Of a DNA stretch of 64,000 bases, positions 6,383 through 14,458 are shown in pieces. The first letter of the stretch is position 1; each line of letters starts with the position of its first letter. Location of the stretch: positions 8,727 to 72,726 of the forward strand of contig CAUGGC010000008.1 of the NCBI GenBank assembly GCA_959599095.1, written 5' to 3'. A program made the position numbers and the translations under genes. This DNA is from an uncultured Collinsella sp. Its GTDB lineage: Bacteria; Actinomycetota; Coriobacteriia; Coriobacteriales; Coriobacteriaceae. The notes under the pieces were generated by a model. The model was not told the DNA's origin and did no database searches. It was given only the letters and a program-made list of their open reading frames with translations.

Positions 6383-8611
6383 ATGGAGCAATCGAGCCTG
6401 TTTGGTGACGGCGTGGACATCGATACCGAAACGCCCACGACCGCGGAAGCCACCGCACCGACCGATGCCCGTGCCCAGGCGGCAGCGCGTGCGGCCGAGC
6501 TGCGCCACGAGCTCGATTACCACGCCTATCGCTACTACATGCTCGATGCCCCCGAGATTACGGACGCCGCCTTTGACAAAATGCTCGTTGAGCTGCAGGA
6601 AATCGAGGCCACCTACCCCGACCTGGTGACGCCCGACAGCTACACCCAACGCGTGGGCGGCTACGTGAGCGAGCAGTTTACGCCGGTCACGCACATGGCG
6701 CGCATGTATTCCATGGACGATGCCATGGATCTGGACGAACTCGACGCATGGCTCCAGCGCACCGAGGATGCCCTCGGTGCCGGTAGCGTCACCTATACTT
6801 GCGAGCTTAAGATCGATGGCCTGGGTGTGGCACTTACCTACCAAAACGGCACCTTTGTGCGCGCCGCCACGCGCGGCGACGGAACCACGGGCGAGGACGT
6901 GTCGCTCAACGTGCGCACCATCAAGGATGTGCCCATGCATCTGTCCGAGCCGGCGCTCGCCCACATGGGCGCCGACCGCGAACGTACCATCGAAGTGCGC
7001 GGCGAGGTGTACATGCCCAAGGGCAGCTTTGTTCGTCTGAATGAAGAGGCCGATGCCGAGGGCCGCGACCCCTTTGCCAACCCGCGCAACGCCGCCGCCG
7101 GCAGCCTGCGCCAAAAGGACCCCAAGGTCACGGCGCGCCGCGACCTGGCCACCTTTATCTATGCCATCGCCGATACCGACCCGCTGCACGTCCACAGCCA
7201 GCGCGAGTTTCTGGACTGGCTGCGCAGCGCCGGCTTTAGTGTCAACCCCAACGTGGCTCGTTGCGCCACGCCGGCCGAGGTCCACGAGTTCTGTGCCCAG
7301 GCGCTCGAACATCGCGGTGACCTGGACTACGACATCGACGGCGTGGTTGTAAAGGTCGACAGCTTCCAGCAGCAGCTCGACCTGGGCTTTACCGCCCGCG
7401 CGCCGCGCTGGGCCATCGCCTTTAAGTTCCCGCCCGAGGAAAAGCAGACCGTCCTGCGCGAAATTCGCATCCAGGTGGGCCGCACCGGTGTGCTCACGCC
7501 GGTCGCCGAGTTCGACCCGGTGACGGTTGCCGGCTCTACCATCGCGCGCGCCACGCTGCACAATATCGACGAGATCCGTCGCAAAAACGTGCGCGAGGGC
7601 GACACCATCATCGTGCACAAGGCAGGCGACGTGATTCCCGAGGTCGTGGGCCCGGTGCTCGACAAGCGCCCGGCCGATTCGGTCGACTGGCACATGCCCG
7701 AAGTCTGCCCCGTGTGCGGCAGCCCCGTGGTCCACGAGGACGGCGAGGTCGCTTACCGCTGCGTCTCCATCGATTGCCCCGCGCAGCTCAAGGAGCGCCT
7801 GCTCCACTGGGTGAGCCGCGGCTGCATGGACGTCGACGGCCTGGGCGACGAGATCGTCGACAAGATGATCGCCGCCGGCCTGATCCACGATGTCGCAGAC
7901 TTCTACCAGCTCACGGTCGATGACATCGCAGGCCTGGACACGGGGCGCACCTATGCCAGCTCCAACAGCAAAAAGGGCGTCAAGAAGGGCGACCCCATCC
8001 CGGTGGGCCTCAAGACGGCCGAGAAAATCATCGCCGAGCTCAACAAGTCCAAGAGCCAGCCGCTCGGTCGCGTGCTGTTTGCCCTGGGCATCCGCCACGT
8101 GGGCAAGAGTGTGGGCGAGGTCATCGCCGAGCGATTCCTGTCGATTGACAAGCTCATCTTGGCGAGCGAAGAGGACATCGCCGAGTGCGAGGGCATCGGT
8201 CCCAAGATTGCGGCGAGCGTCAAGCAGTTCCTGGCCGTGCCCGAAAACCTTGCCGTGCTGGAACGTCTGCGCCAAGCGGGCCTTTCGCTCGAGGTCGACC
8301 TGGGCGCCGCGCATGCGCAAGCCGCAGCCGACGCTGGCGTGGCGGGCGAGCTCGCCGACGCACAGCCGCTCGCGGGTCTGACCTTCGTGCTCACCGGCAC
8401 GCTCGTCAACCGCACCCGCGACGAGGCAGGTGCGGCGCTCAAGGTACTCGGTGCCAAGGTTTCGGGCAGTGTTTCAAAGAAGACGAGCTACCTGGTCGCC
8501 GGCCCCAAAGCGGGCTCCAAGCTCACCAAGGCCGAGCAGCTGGGTGTGCCCGTGTTGGATGAGGCGGCACTTGAACAGATTTTGGCGACTGGTCAGGTGC
8601 CCCAGGCTTAG
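6383..8611 (+). CDS. ligA: NAD-dependent DNA ligase
   Basis: 742 residues, slightly longer than most LigA. The adenylation lysine is Lys143 in ELKIDGLG. An OB domain is followed by a four-cysteine zinc finger (CPVCG...CVSIDCPAQ, about 450-475), helix-hairpin-helix repeats, and a C-terminal BRCT domain (about 660-740, LAGLTFVLTGTLVNRTRDEA). It seals nicks during replication and repair. The extra length comes mainly from a 30-residue N-terminal lead and a Ser/Lys-rich insertion near residue 520 (TYASSNSKKGVKKGD). GAAGGAG precedes the ATG. A terminator follows. Confidence 0.96.
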   Translation: MEQSSLFGDGVDIDTETPTTAEATAPTDARAQAAARAAELRHELDYHAYRYYMLDAPEITDAAFDKMLVELQEIEATYPDLVTPDSYTQRVGGYVSEQFTPVTHMARMYSMDDAMDLDELDAWLQRTEDALGAGSVTYTCELKIDGLGVALTYQNGTFVRAATRGDGTTGEDVSLNVRTIKDVPMHLSEPALAHMGADRERTIEVRGEVYMPKGSFVRLNEEADAEGRDPFANPRNAAAGSLRQKDPKVTARRDLATFIYAIADTDPLHVHSQREFLDWLRSAGFSVNPNVARCATPAEVHEFCAQALEHRGDLDYDIDGVVVKVDSFQQQLDLGFTARAPRWAIAFKFPPEEKQTVLREIRIQVGRTGVLTPVAEFDPVTVAGSTIARATLHNIDEIRRKNVREGDTIIVHKAGDVIPEVVGPVLDKRPADSVDWHMPEVCPVCGSPVVHEDGEVAYRCVSIDCPAQLKERLLHWVSRGCMDVDGLGDEIVDKMIAAGLIHDVADFYQLTVDDIAGLDTGRTYASSNSKKGVKKGDPIPVGLKTAEKIIAELNKSKSQPLGRVLFALGIRHVGKSVGEVIAERFLSIDKLILASEEDIAECEGIGPKIAASVKQFLAVPENLAVLERLRQAGLSLEVDLGAAHAQAAADAGVAGELADAQPLAGLTFVLTGTLVNRTRDEAGAALKVLGAKVSGSVSKKTSYLVAGPKAGSKLTKAEQLGVPVLDEAALEQILATGQVPQA

Positions 8612-8630
8612 CGCATTGATAGCCTAATTG

Positions 8631-8673
8631 AAGAACCGCCCGGGAAGCATGATGCCTTCCGGGCGGTTCTTAC
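8631..8673 (+). terminator. Terminator after ligA
   Basis: AAGAACCGCCCGG pairs with CCGGGCGGTTCTT around GAAGCATGATGCCTT, with TACTTT after it. It may also serve the convergent MATE gene. Confidence 0.8.
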
Positions 8674-8767
8674 TTTGCTGGGGAAACCGGCACCGTGATC
8701 TGCGTCACATAGGTCGCGGGATCGTCGCTGATGATGTCATCGATCAGGGCGATTCCGCGTTGCCCCG

Positions 8768-10114
8768 CTACGCCACCAACCTGTCAAAAGCCCCGCGCCG
8801 GTTGAGCACGGTAAACGCGATAACACAGATGACTGCCGACAAAATCGATCCGCACGGCGAGGCGATGCCCATGGGGAACAACGTATCGGAATAGGCGTTC
8901 GACAGCAGCCACGCGCCCGGCACGCGAATGAGCGCCACGGCCAGCACGTTGTGCGCAAAGCCGATGTAGCTCTTGCCATACGCAGCGAAAAAGCCGCTAA
9001 AGCAAATGTGGATGCCGGCAAAAATCGCGTCGAAAATGTAGCTGCGCATATAACCGGTGCCGGCCGCGACTACTGCAGCGTCCTTGGCAAAAAAGCCAAT
9101 AAACGCCGGAGCCCCCAGCCACATCAGCACCGTGATCAGGCAGCCGTACACCACCGAGATCGTCATGGCGTCCTTGAGCACCTGACGCGCGCGGTCGCCC
9201 TTGCCCGCGCCGGCGTTTTGCGCCGTGAGTGCGCTGACGGTGGCTCCCATGGAACTCGGCACAATGAACAAAAAGCTGATCATCTTCTCGACCAGGCCCA
9301 CGGCGGCGGCGTCGACCAGGCCACGATGGTTGGCGATGACGGTGATGAACATAAACGCCACCTGGATGCAGCCGTCCTGCACGGCCACAGGCACGCCGAT
9401 CTTAAGAATACTGCCGAGCACCTCGGGCTGGGGGCGCAGGTCGCTGCGCTTAACGTGGATGTTCGTGCGGCGGCTCTTGAGCCATACGAGCGCGAGGGCA
9501 ACGCTTGCCGTCTGGGCGGTTACCGTTCCGAGTGCCGCGCCCACGGGACCGAGTCCCATGTGGCCGATAAACAGAAAGTCGAGCGCGATGTTGATGATGC
9601 ATGCCACGCCAATCACGTACATGGGCGAGCGCGAATCTCCCAGACCGCGAAAAATGGCCGAAAGAATGTTGTACGCGGCGATAAAGGGAATGCCCATAAA
9701 GCAGATACGCAGGTAGGCGGCGGTGCCTTCGACCGCCTCGGGCGGCGTGCCAATGAGCGCCACGATTTGCGGGCACAGTGCGAGCAGGATAGCGGCCAGC
9801 ACCACCGAGACACCCATAAAGAGCGTGATGGTGTTGCCGATGGCGGTCTCGGCGCGATCGAAGCGGCGCGAGCCCACGGCATGGCCGACGATAACCGTCG
9901 TTCCCATGGCCAGACCCACGAGCGTCACGGTAATGATATAGAGCGTCTGCGCGCCATTGCCCACGGCGGTGATGCCGGCGGCGCCGCTAAACTGCCCCAT
10001 CATGTACAGGTCGGCCATGCCGTAGAGCATCTGCAAAAAGTACGAGAGCATATAAGGCAGGGCAAAGACTGCAATGGTCTTGAGGACATTGCCGCGTGTG
10101 AGGTCGTGTTCCAT
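8768..10114 (-). CDS. MATE-family multidrug/metabolite exporter
   Basis: 448 residues with twelve predicted membrane helices in two related halves, typical of MATE cation-coupled exporters; the N-terminus reads TRGNVLKTIAVFALPYMLSY and the PF-type loop residues of MatE domains follow. It probably exports cationic drugs or dyes. I start at the ATG at 10114. An upstream in-frame ATG at 10369 would force translation through the 65-bp palindrome at 10266 and the promoter dyad, so it is rejected. The start has only a weak ribosome site. Its promoter looks controlled by a MerR-type activator (10154-10185), but no MerR gene is present here. Confidence 0.9.
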   Translation of the reverse strand: MEHDLTRGNVLKTIAVFALPYMLSYFLQMLYGMADLYMMGQFSGAAGITAVGNGAQTLYIITVTLVGLAMGTTVIVGHAVGSRRFDRAETAIGNTITLFMGVSVVLAAILLALCPQIVALIGTPPEAVEGTAAYLRICFMGIPFIAAYNILSAIFRGLGDSRSPMYVIGVACIINIALDFLFIGHMGLGPVGAALGTVTAQTASVALALVWLKSRRTNIHVKRSDLRPQPEVLGSILKIGVPVAVQDGCIQVAFMFITVIANHRGLVDAAAVGLVEKMISFLFIVPSSMGATVSALTAQNAGAGKGDRARQVLKDAMTISVVYGCLITVLMWLGAPAFIGFFAKDAAVVAAGTGYMRSYIFDAIFAGIHICFSGFFAAYGKSYIGFAHNVLAVALIRVPGAWLLSNAYSDTLFPMGIASPCGSILSAVICVIAFTVLNRRGAFDRLVA

Positions 10115-10153
10115 GGGCGGGGCTTTCTGGCTGGGTCTGTTTACGTACCAGTG

Positions 10154-10185
10154 TAGTGAAAACCCTACAACGATTGTAGAGTCAA
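10154..10185 (-). promoter_or_regulatory. MerR-type promoter with dyad in a long spacer
   Basis: Reading the minus strand: TTGACT (10185-10180), then the dyad CTACAA-TCG-TTGTAG (10179-10165), then TTCACT or TCACTA 19-20 bases after the -35. An overlong spacer holding a dyad next to TTGACT is the mark of promoters twisted open by MerR-family activators, as in ZntR and CueR targets. It lies 40-70 bases before the MATE start. Confidence 0.6.
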
Positions 10186-10265
10186 GGTTTGTGTCGGCAG
10201 TGGGGCGAAAAAAGTCACGCTCCGAGCACGATACTTTGACCCCCCCGTGCTCCTCACCTCGCCTC

Positions 10266-10330
10266 AAACCATCACAACATTCGACGTTTTTTGCCAAAAT
10301 CGGGAAAAACGTCGAATGTTGCGATGGTTT
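10266..10330. repeat. 65-bp palindrome, AAACCATCACAACATTCGACG family, copy 1
   Basis: AAACCATCACAACATTCGAC at the left and its complement (with one change, GCGATGG) at the right enclose a T/A-rich middle. Further copies of the same length are at 11508, 15752 and 25742. The rest of the 317-base gap between the MATE gene and the next gene holds the MerR-type promoter. Confidence 0.85.
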
Positions 10331-10431
10331 TTCTGCCACTCGATCGGGTGGAATCGCTTTCTTGCGCACGAAGGTGTGCGGACCCGTGGGCAGGGGAATA
10401 AGGTTGGTTATCCGACTCCATTGGAGGGCTC

Positions 10432-11469
10432 ATGGACCTGCCGATCGTCCTGTCCCATAAGACTGCCTGGCTGTACCACAACGTGGCGCGCCCGTCCGAG
10501 CCGCTCTCGCGAGCAAGTAGCCTATACGATGAGGACTCGCTTGCTAACGAGGCGGAGCCGACTGCGGACCTGCCCAAATTGGGACTCGATGCCAAGGGAC
10601 TGAGGGCTTCAACGGCAGTCGGGATCGTTGCCGACTATCTGGTTTCGCTCGGTATTCCACGAGAAGAGCTCGATCATATCGACACGCTCGTCAACTTCGA
10701 TTTTGAGCGCTCGACGCCGGCTGGATTTAGGTGCCACGTGTTTGGAGCGCCGGTACCTTCAGGCCGTCTTATCGAGGTGGCAGAGGGCCTTCTGGTGGTT
10801 GATGAGGCCATGTGCTTTGTCCAAGCGGGTTCGTGGATGAGCGAGCCCGAGCAGCTGGAATATGGCTATGAAATCTGCGCCCGATACCATTTGAATCATC
10901 TGTCGACAGGCGATTATATCGAGATGGGGCAGAGGTATACCGTCGCCGACTTGATTGCCTATTGCAATGAGAACCGATCTCGTCAGGGGGCTGTACGCGC
11001 GGCCGCCGTGCTCAAGCGCGTGCACGATGGCGCGCGGTCGCCCATGGAGACGGCCACCGCAATCATGGTCGTAGCGAAACGTTCCCAGGGAGGGCTGGGA
11101 TACGCCAAGATCGAGCTCAACCATCGGGTCGATGTTCCCAATGAGTTCAAGTATCTCGCAAAGGCCGGGTATTTCGAGATTGACGTATATGCGCCTGCGA
11201 GCGGTACGGGGATTGAATACAACGGCTCGGACCATCTTGATAAACAGCGCAGTGCGTCGGATGCGGAACGTATGACCGTGCTGAGCGCGCTGGGCTTTAG
11301 GATGATCGTCCTCACCGGGACTCAGTTTGCCCACCAGCTGCAATTGCACCGGGCGATGAATGCCATCGCGCTCGCTATGGGCCTCAAGTGCGACCGAAGC
11401 GAAGCGTTCCAGAAACGTCAGAACGACCTGCGAGAATTCGTGATTCGGCACTGGGACGGCGGTCTTTAG
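10432..11469 (+). CDS. Uncharacterised protein with PD-(D/E)XK/DUF559-like C-terminus
   Basis: 345 residues. I do not recognise a named family for the N-terminal two thirds. Residues about 245-325 (FEIDVYAPASGTGIEYNGSD, then DKQRSASDAERMTVLSALGF) resemble the Vsr/DUF559 nuclease-like fold: an acidic strand, E-x-N-G-x-x-H, an arginine helix and a final strand with TGTQF. Similar two-part proteins occur near AbiEi-type regulators in actinobacteria, which is context knowledge only. Catalytic residues are plausible but unproven. The gene is bracketed by 65-bp palindromes at 10266 and 11508. The ATG at 10432 follows TTGGAGGG. Confidence 0.6.
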   Translation: MDLPIVLSHKTAWLYHNVARPSEPLSRASSLYDEDSLANEAEPTADLPKLGLDAKGLRASTAVGIVADYLVSLGIPREELDHIDTLVNFDFERSTPAGFRCHVFGAPVPSGRLIEVAEGLLVVDEAMCFVQAGSWMSEPEQLEYGYEICARYHLNHLSTGDYIEMGQRYTVADLIAYCNENRSRQGAVRAAAVLKRVHDGARSPMETATAIMVVAKRSQGGLGYAKIELNHRVDVPNEFKYLAKAGYFEIDVYAPASGTGIEYNGSDHLDKQRSASDAERMTVLSALGFRMIVLTGTQFAHQLQLHRAMNAIALAMGLKCDRSEAFQKRQNDLREFVIRHWDGGL

Positions 11470-11507
11470 GGGCGCTTTGGTCCTTCTGCAGGGTGCCGTG
11501 GGCAGGC

Positions 11508-11572
11508 AAACCATCACAACATTCGACGTTTTTCGCCAAAAACGGGAAAAGCATCGAATGTTGTGATGGTTT
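11508..11572. repeat. 65-bp palindrome family, copy 2
   Basis: AAACCATCACAACATTCGAC is matched by an inverted arm ending TTGTGATGGTTT. It has the same length as copy 1 and lies 38 bases after the stop of the uncharacterised gene. Confidence 0.85.
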
Positions 11573-11704
11573 GTATGCTGAGGATGGGCTTGGAAAGTCC
11601 GTTTTGCTCGAAGTGACCCGTCCTGTCGTACGGGTGTCGGCATGATTCTCTCGTGGGGTATTATGTTTTCCGAAGAATAAAACGCCGCGTGAGGGGAGGG
11701 CTGC

Positions 11705-12760
11705 GTGGACGGGCACGTGCAACATGACGGCTTTGGCCGCGATATCAACTACCTGCGCATTGCCGTTACCGACAAGTGCAATTTCCGCTGCATTTACTGT
11801 ATGCCGGCCGATGGCGTGGCGCCCCGTGCACATGACGAGCTGCTCAGCGCCGAGGAAATCGCCCGCTTTGTGCGCTTGGTGGCGGGGGAGGGCATTCGCC
11901 GCGTGCGCCTGACGGGTGGCGAGCCGCTGGTCAGCCGCCGTATCATCCCGCTTATTCGCGACATCCGCGCGATTCCGCAGATCGAGGACATCTCGCTTAC
12001 CACCAACGGCGCCCTGCTGCCCAAGCTGGCGCCGCAGCTCAAAGATGCCGGGCTTAACCGCGTCAACATCTCGCTCGACACACTCGACCCTACGCTCTTT
12101 GGAAAGATCACGCGCCTGGGTCGACTCGAGCAGACCATGGCTGGCATCGACGCGGCGCTGGCTTGGGGCTTTGAGCCCGTTAAGGTCAACTGCGTTGTTG
12201 TGCGCCGGCTCAACCAGGATGTGGCGGCCCTCGCGCGGCTCACGCTCGACCGCCCCATCCACCTGCGCTTTATCGAATACATGCCCATCGGCGACGAACA
12301 CACGAGCTCGCATTGTGCTGTGGACCCGCATGCGCCCGCGCTCAATCCCGAGCTGTGGGATGCGAGTGACACCGTTCCGAGCGACGAGCTGCGGGCGCGC
12401 ATCAATGCCGGGGCCGCGGCGGCGGGACTGGGCGAGCTCGAGCCGCTCGACATCAACGACGCTCCTGCCGGCGCGGGCCCTGCGCGCTATTGGCACTTTC
12501 CGGGCGCGGCGGGAACGGTCGGCTTTATTAGCGCCATGTCCAATCATTTTTGCGCGAATTGCAACCGTCTGCGCCTGACGGCCGACGGTAACGTGCGTCC
12601 GTGCCTGTTCATCGATGCCGAGTATTCGGTGCGCGATGCCCTGCGCCGTGGTGATGATATGCAGGTACTTTCGATTTGGCGCGATGCCGTGGCCCACAAA
12701 CCGCAGGAACACGCGATAATTGAGGGCACGCAACGATTTATGTCCCAAATCGGAGGATGA
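11705..12760 (+). CDS. moaA: GTP 3',8-cyclase MoaA
   Basis: 351 residues. This radical-SAM enzyme makes the first molybdopterin intermediate from GTP. The N-terminal cluster motif is CNFRCIYCMP; the C-terminal second cluster is CANCNRLRL followed after 13 residues by CLF, as in MoaA. The glycine-rich LTGGEPL SAM-binding motif is present. The start is GTG at 11705 with GGGAGG six to eleven bases before it. An insertion of acidic and alanine-rich residues lies near 190-245. The stop is four bases before the moaC-mobB start, so the two genes form an operon. Confidence 0.93.
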   Translation: MDGHVQHDGFGRDINYLRIAVTDKCNFRCIYCMPADGVAPRAHDELLSAEEIARFVRLVAGEGIRRVRLTGGEPLVSRRIIPLIRDIRAIPQIEDISLTTNGALLPKLAPQLKDAGLNRVNISLDTLDPTLFGKITRLGRLEQTMAGIDAALAWGFEPVKVNCVVVRRLNQDVAALARLTLDRPIHLRFIEYMPIGDEHTSSHCAVDPHAPALNPELWDASDTVPSDELRARINAGAAAAGLGELEPLDINDAPAGAGPARYWHFPGAAGTVGFISAMSNHFCANCNRLRLTADGNVRPCLFIDAEYSVRDALRRGDDMQVLSIWRDAVAHKPQEHAIIEGTQRFMSQIGG

Positions 12761-12764
12761 TCAT

Positions 12765-14072
12765 ATGGCCAAGAGCAGGTACGCCGATGCCACCAAGGCC
12801 GCTCGCAGGGCCGCGATGTCTGCCCACAAAGTCACGGCTGCGGCGAATGCAGGCAACGCCGACGCGTCCGCGCAGCCGACTGCCAGCGCTGCCGCCGAGC
12901 CCGCCCGCGACGCCCGTCGCGACGAGCTGACGCACGTGGACGCCAAGGGCGAGGTACGCATGGTCGACGTATCCGACAAGGCCGAGACCCATCGCATCGC
13001 CATCGCCGAGGGCACCATCCTCATGCATCCCGAGACGCAGGCCATGGTGCTGCAGGACCGCGCCAAGAAGGGCGACGTGCTTGCCTGCGCGCGCGTGGCG
13101 GGCATCATGGCCATCAAACGCACAAGCGACATTATCCCCATGTGCCATCCACTGCTCATTACCAAGAGCAAGTGCGACATTGCGCCCATCGCTGCGGCGG
13201 GGATGTCTGCCGAGGACGTGCCCGAGGGCTGGGTGCCGGCGCGCACGGACGGGCAGGTTGGCTTTCACGTGCTGGTCACGGCGGGCGTGACGGGCAAGAC
13301 GGGTATCGAAATGGAGGCCCTGACCGGCGCGAGTGCCGCGTGCCTTACGATCTATGACATGTGCAAGGCGGTCGACCGCGGCATGGAGATCGTCGACGTT
13401 CGCTTGCTGCACAAGGAAGGCGGCCGCTCGGGCGTGTGGGATCGTGCCGAGCGTCAGGCCGCTGCCGTTGAGGCCGTGGCCGCTGACGGCGCCGCGCCCG
13501 CAAGCGCGCCTGTCGCCGTCGCGCCCGCAGCTCCCACTCCGGCTGTCCCCGCGATCGCGTTTATCGGCTACCAAAACTCGGGCAAGACCACGCTCGTCGA
13601 GAAGGTTATCGCCGAGCTCACCCGCCGCGGCCTGCGCGTGGGTTCGCTCAAGCATCACGGGCATCACGGCTTTGATATCGACGTGCCCGCTAAGGACACC
13701 TGGCGCCATCACCAAGCCGGATCCAAGCACGTGGGGCTCATCTGCGCCACGCGCTGGGCGGAGTACGCCGACACGCGCGAGGAGGACGAGATGCCCGCGC
13801 GTGAGCTGCTGTCGCGTTACAACGATGTCGACGTGGTGATCATCGAGGGCTACAAGACCGAGGGCTTCGACAACATCGTGGTCGCGCGCTCCGGTGTCGA
13901 CCGTCTGCGCGGCAAGAGCTCGCTCGACCTGGTCGACGGTCACACGCTGGCCCTTGCCTGCAACGAAGCCCTGGCGCGTCAGGCCTTCGATGCCGGCTTT
14001 GCGACCCGAGCCATCAACATCAACGACGCCCGAGCCATCTGCGACCTCATCCAAGACCACCTTCAGGCTTGA
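12765..14072 (+). CDS. MoaC-MobB fusion protein (cofactor biosynthesis)
   Basis: 435 residues. After a low-complexity lead of about 50 residues, a complete MoaC domain (about 50-225) shows PMCHPLLITK and MEALTGASAACLTIYDM, the active-site stretches of cyclic pyranopterin monophosphate synthase. An Ala/Pro linker leads to a MobB domain (about 265-430) with the P-loop GYQNSGKTT and VVIIEGYK, the GTP-binding adaptor of molybdenum dinucleotide formation. MoaC acts early and MobB late in the pathway, so the fusion does not channel successive steps. GGAGG lies seven bases before the ATG. A long hairpin follows. Confidence 0.9.
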   Translation: MAKSRYADATKAARRAAMSAHKVTAAANAGNADASAQPTASAAAEPARDARRDELTHVDAKGEVRMVDVSDKAETHRIAIAEGTILMHPETQAMVLQDRAKKGDVLACARVAGIMAIKRTSDIIPMCHPLLITKSKCDIAPIAAAGMSAEDVPEGWVPARTDGQVGFHVLVTAGVTGKTGIEMEALTGASAACLTIYDMCKAVDRGMEIVDVRLLHKEGGRSGVWDRAERQAAAVEAVAADGAAPASAPVAVAPAAPTPAVPAIAFIGYQNSGKTTLVEKVIAELTRRGLRVGSLKHHGHHGFDIDVPAKDTWRHHQAGSKHVGLICATRWAEYADTREEDEMPARELLSRYNDVDVVIIEGYKTEGFDNIVVARSGVDRLRGKSSLDLVDGHTLALACNEALARQAFDAGFATRAININDARAICDLIQDHLQA

Positions 14073-14085
14073 CGCTGCGCCGGCC

Positions 14086-14171
14086 CCAAGCACCCCGTCT
14101 CGCCCCTCAAGCCGTCGCTCGCGTACCAAAGTACGCGTCGCTCCTCTTTCGGGGCGACCTGGGGCACTTGG
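14086..14171. repeat. Long hairpin after moaC-mobB
   Basis: The arms CCAAG-CA-CCCC-GTC-TCGCCCC and GGGGCGA-CCT-GGGG-CA-CTTGG pair with matching internal loops. A second hairpin, GCGTAC-CAAA-GTACGC, sits at its tip (14121-14136). It begins 13 bases after the stop. It lacks a T-run and may be an mRNA 3' stabiliser or repeat element. Confidence 0.6.
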
Positions 14172-14197
14172 AACCGGCTCGCTGCGCTGCCATAACA

Positions 14198-14226
14198 TGC
14201 CAAAAAGGGACAGGATTCTTTTGGCA
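14198..14226. repeat. Short palindrome with GGGACAG centre
   Basis: TGCCAAAA and TTTTGGCA enclose AGGGACAGGATTC. The centre matches that of the 33-bp palindromes although the arms differ. Confidence 0.6.
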
Positions 14227-14251
14227 GGTTTTATCTGGGCAAACGTCATTT

Positions 14252-14284
14252 CCACCACAAAGGGGCCAGGCACCTTTGTGGTGG
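14252..14284 (+). repeat. 33-bp palindrome, CCACCACAAAGG family
   Basis: CCACCACAAAGG / CCTTTGTGGTGG around GGCCAGGCA, one base different in the centre from the copy at 4271. Confidence 0.8.
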
Positions 14285-14458
14285 ATTTTGCTTTAGTAGA
14301 TGTGTGGGGCATGCCTTACAATCTACCAAGTGGTTCATACTGAGCGAAAAACGGAGAGAAGGGGCTTGATGTGTCCTTAATGTTTCATGCGGATAGATTA
14401 ATTTGACAGACGGTGGCGAATGCCCGCCGTCCGCATTCGTATGAAACAAGGAGTCTCC

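Noticed and set aside
6242..8320. Long minus-strand open frame opposite ligA
   Set aside because: It mirrors the ligA frame because of high third-position GC, has no ribosome site or recognisable domain, and ligA is certain.
11573..11704. Molybdenum cofactor riboswitch before moaA
   Set aside because: The gap has only a small ACCCGT/ACGGGT hairpin and lacks the conserved motifs of that riboswitch.
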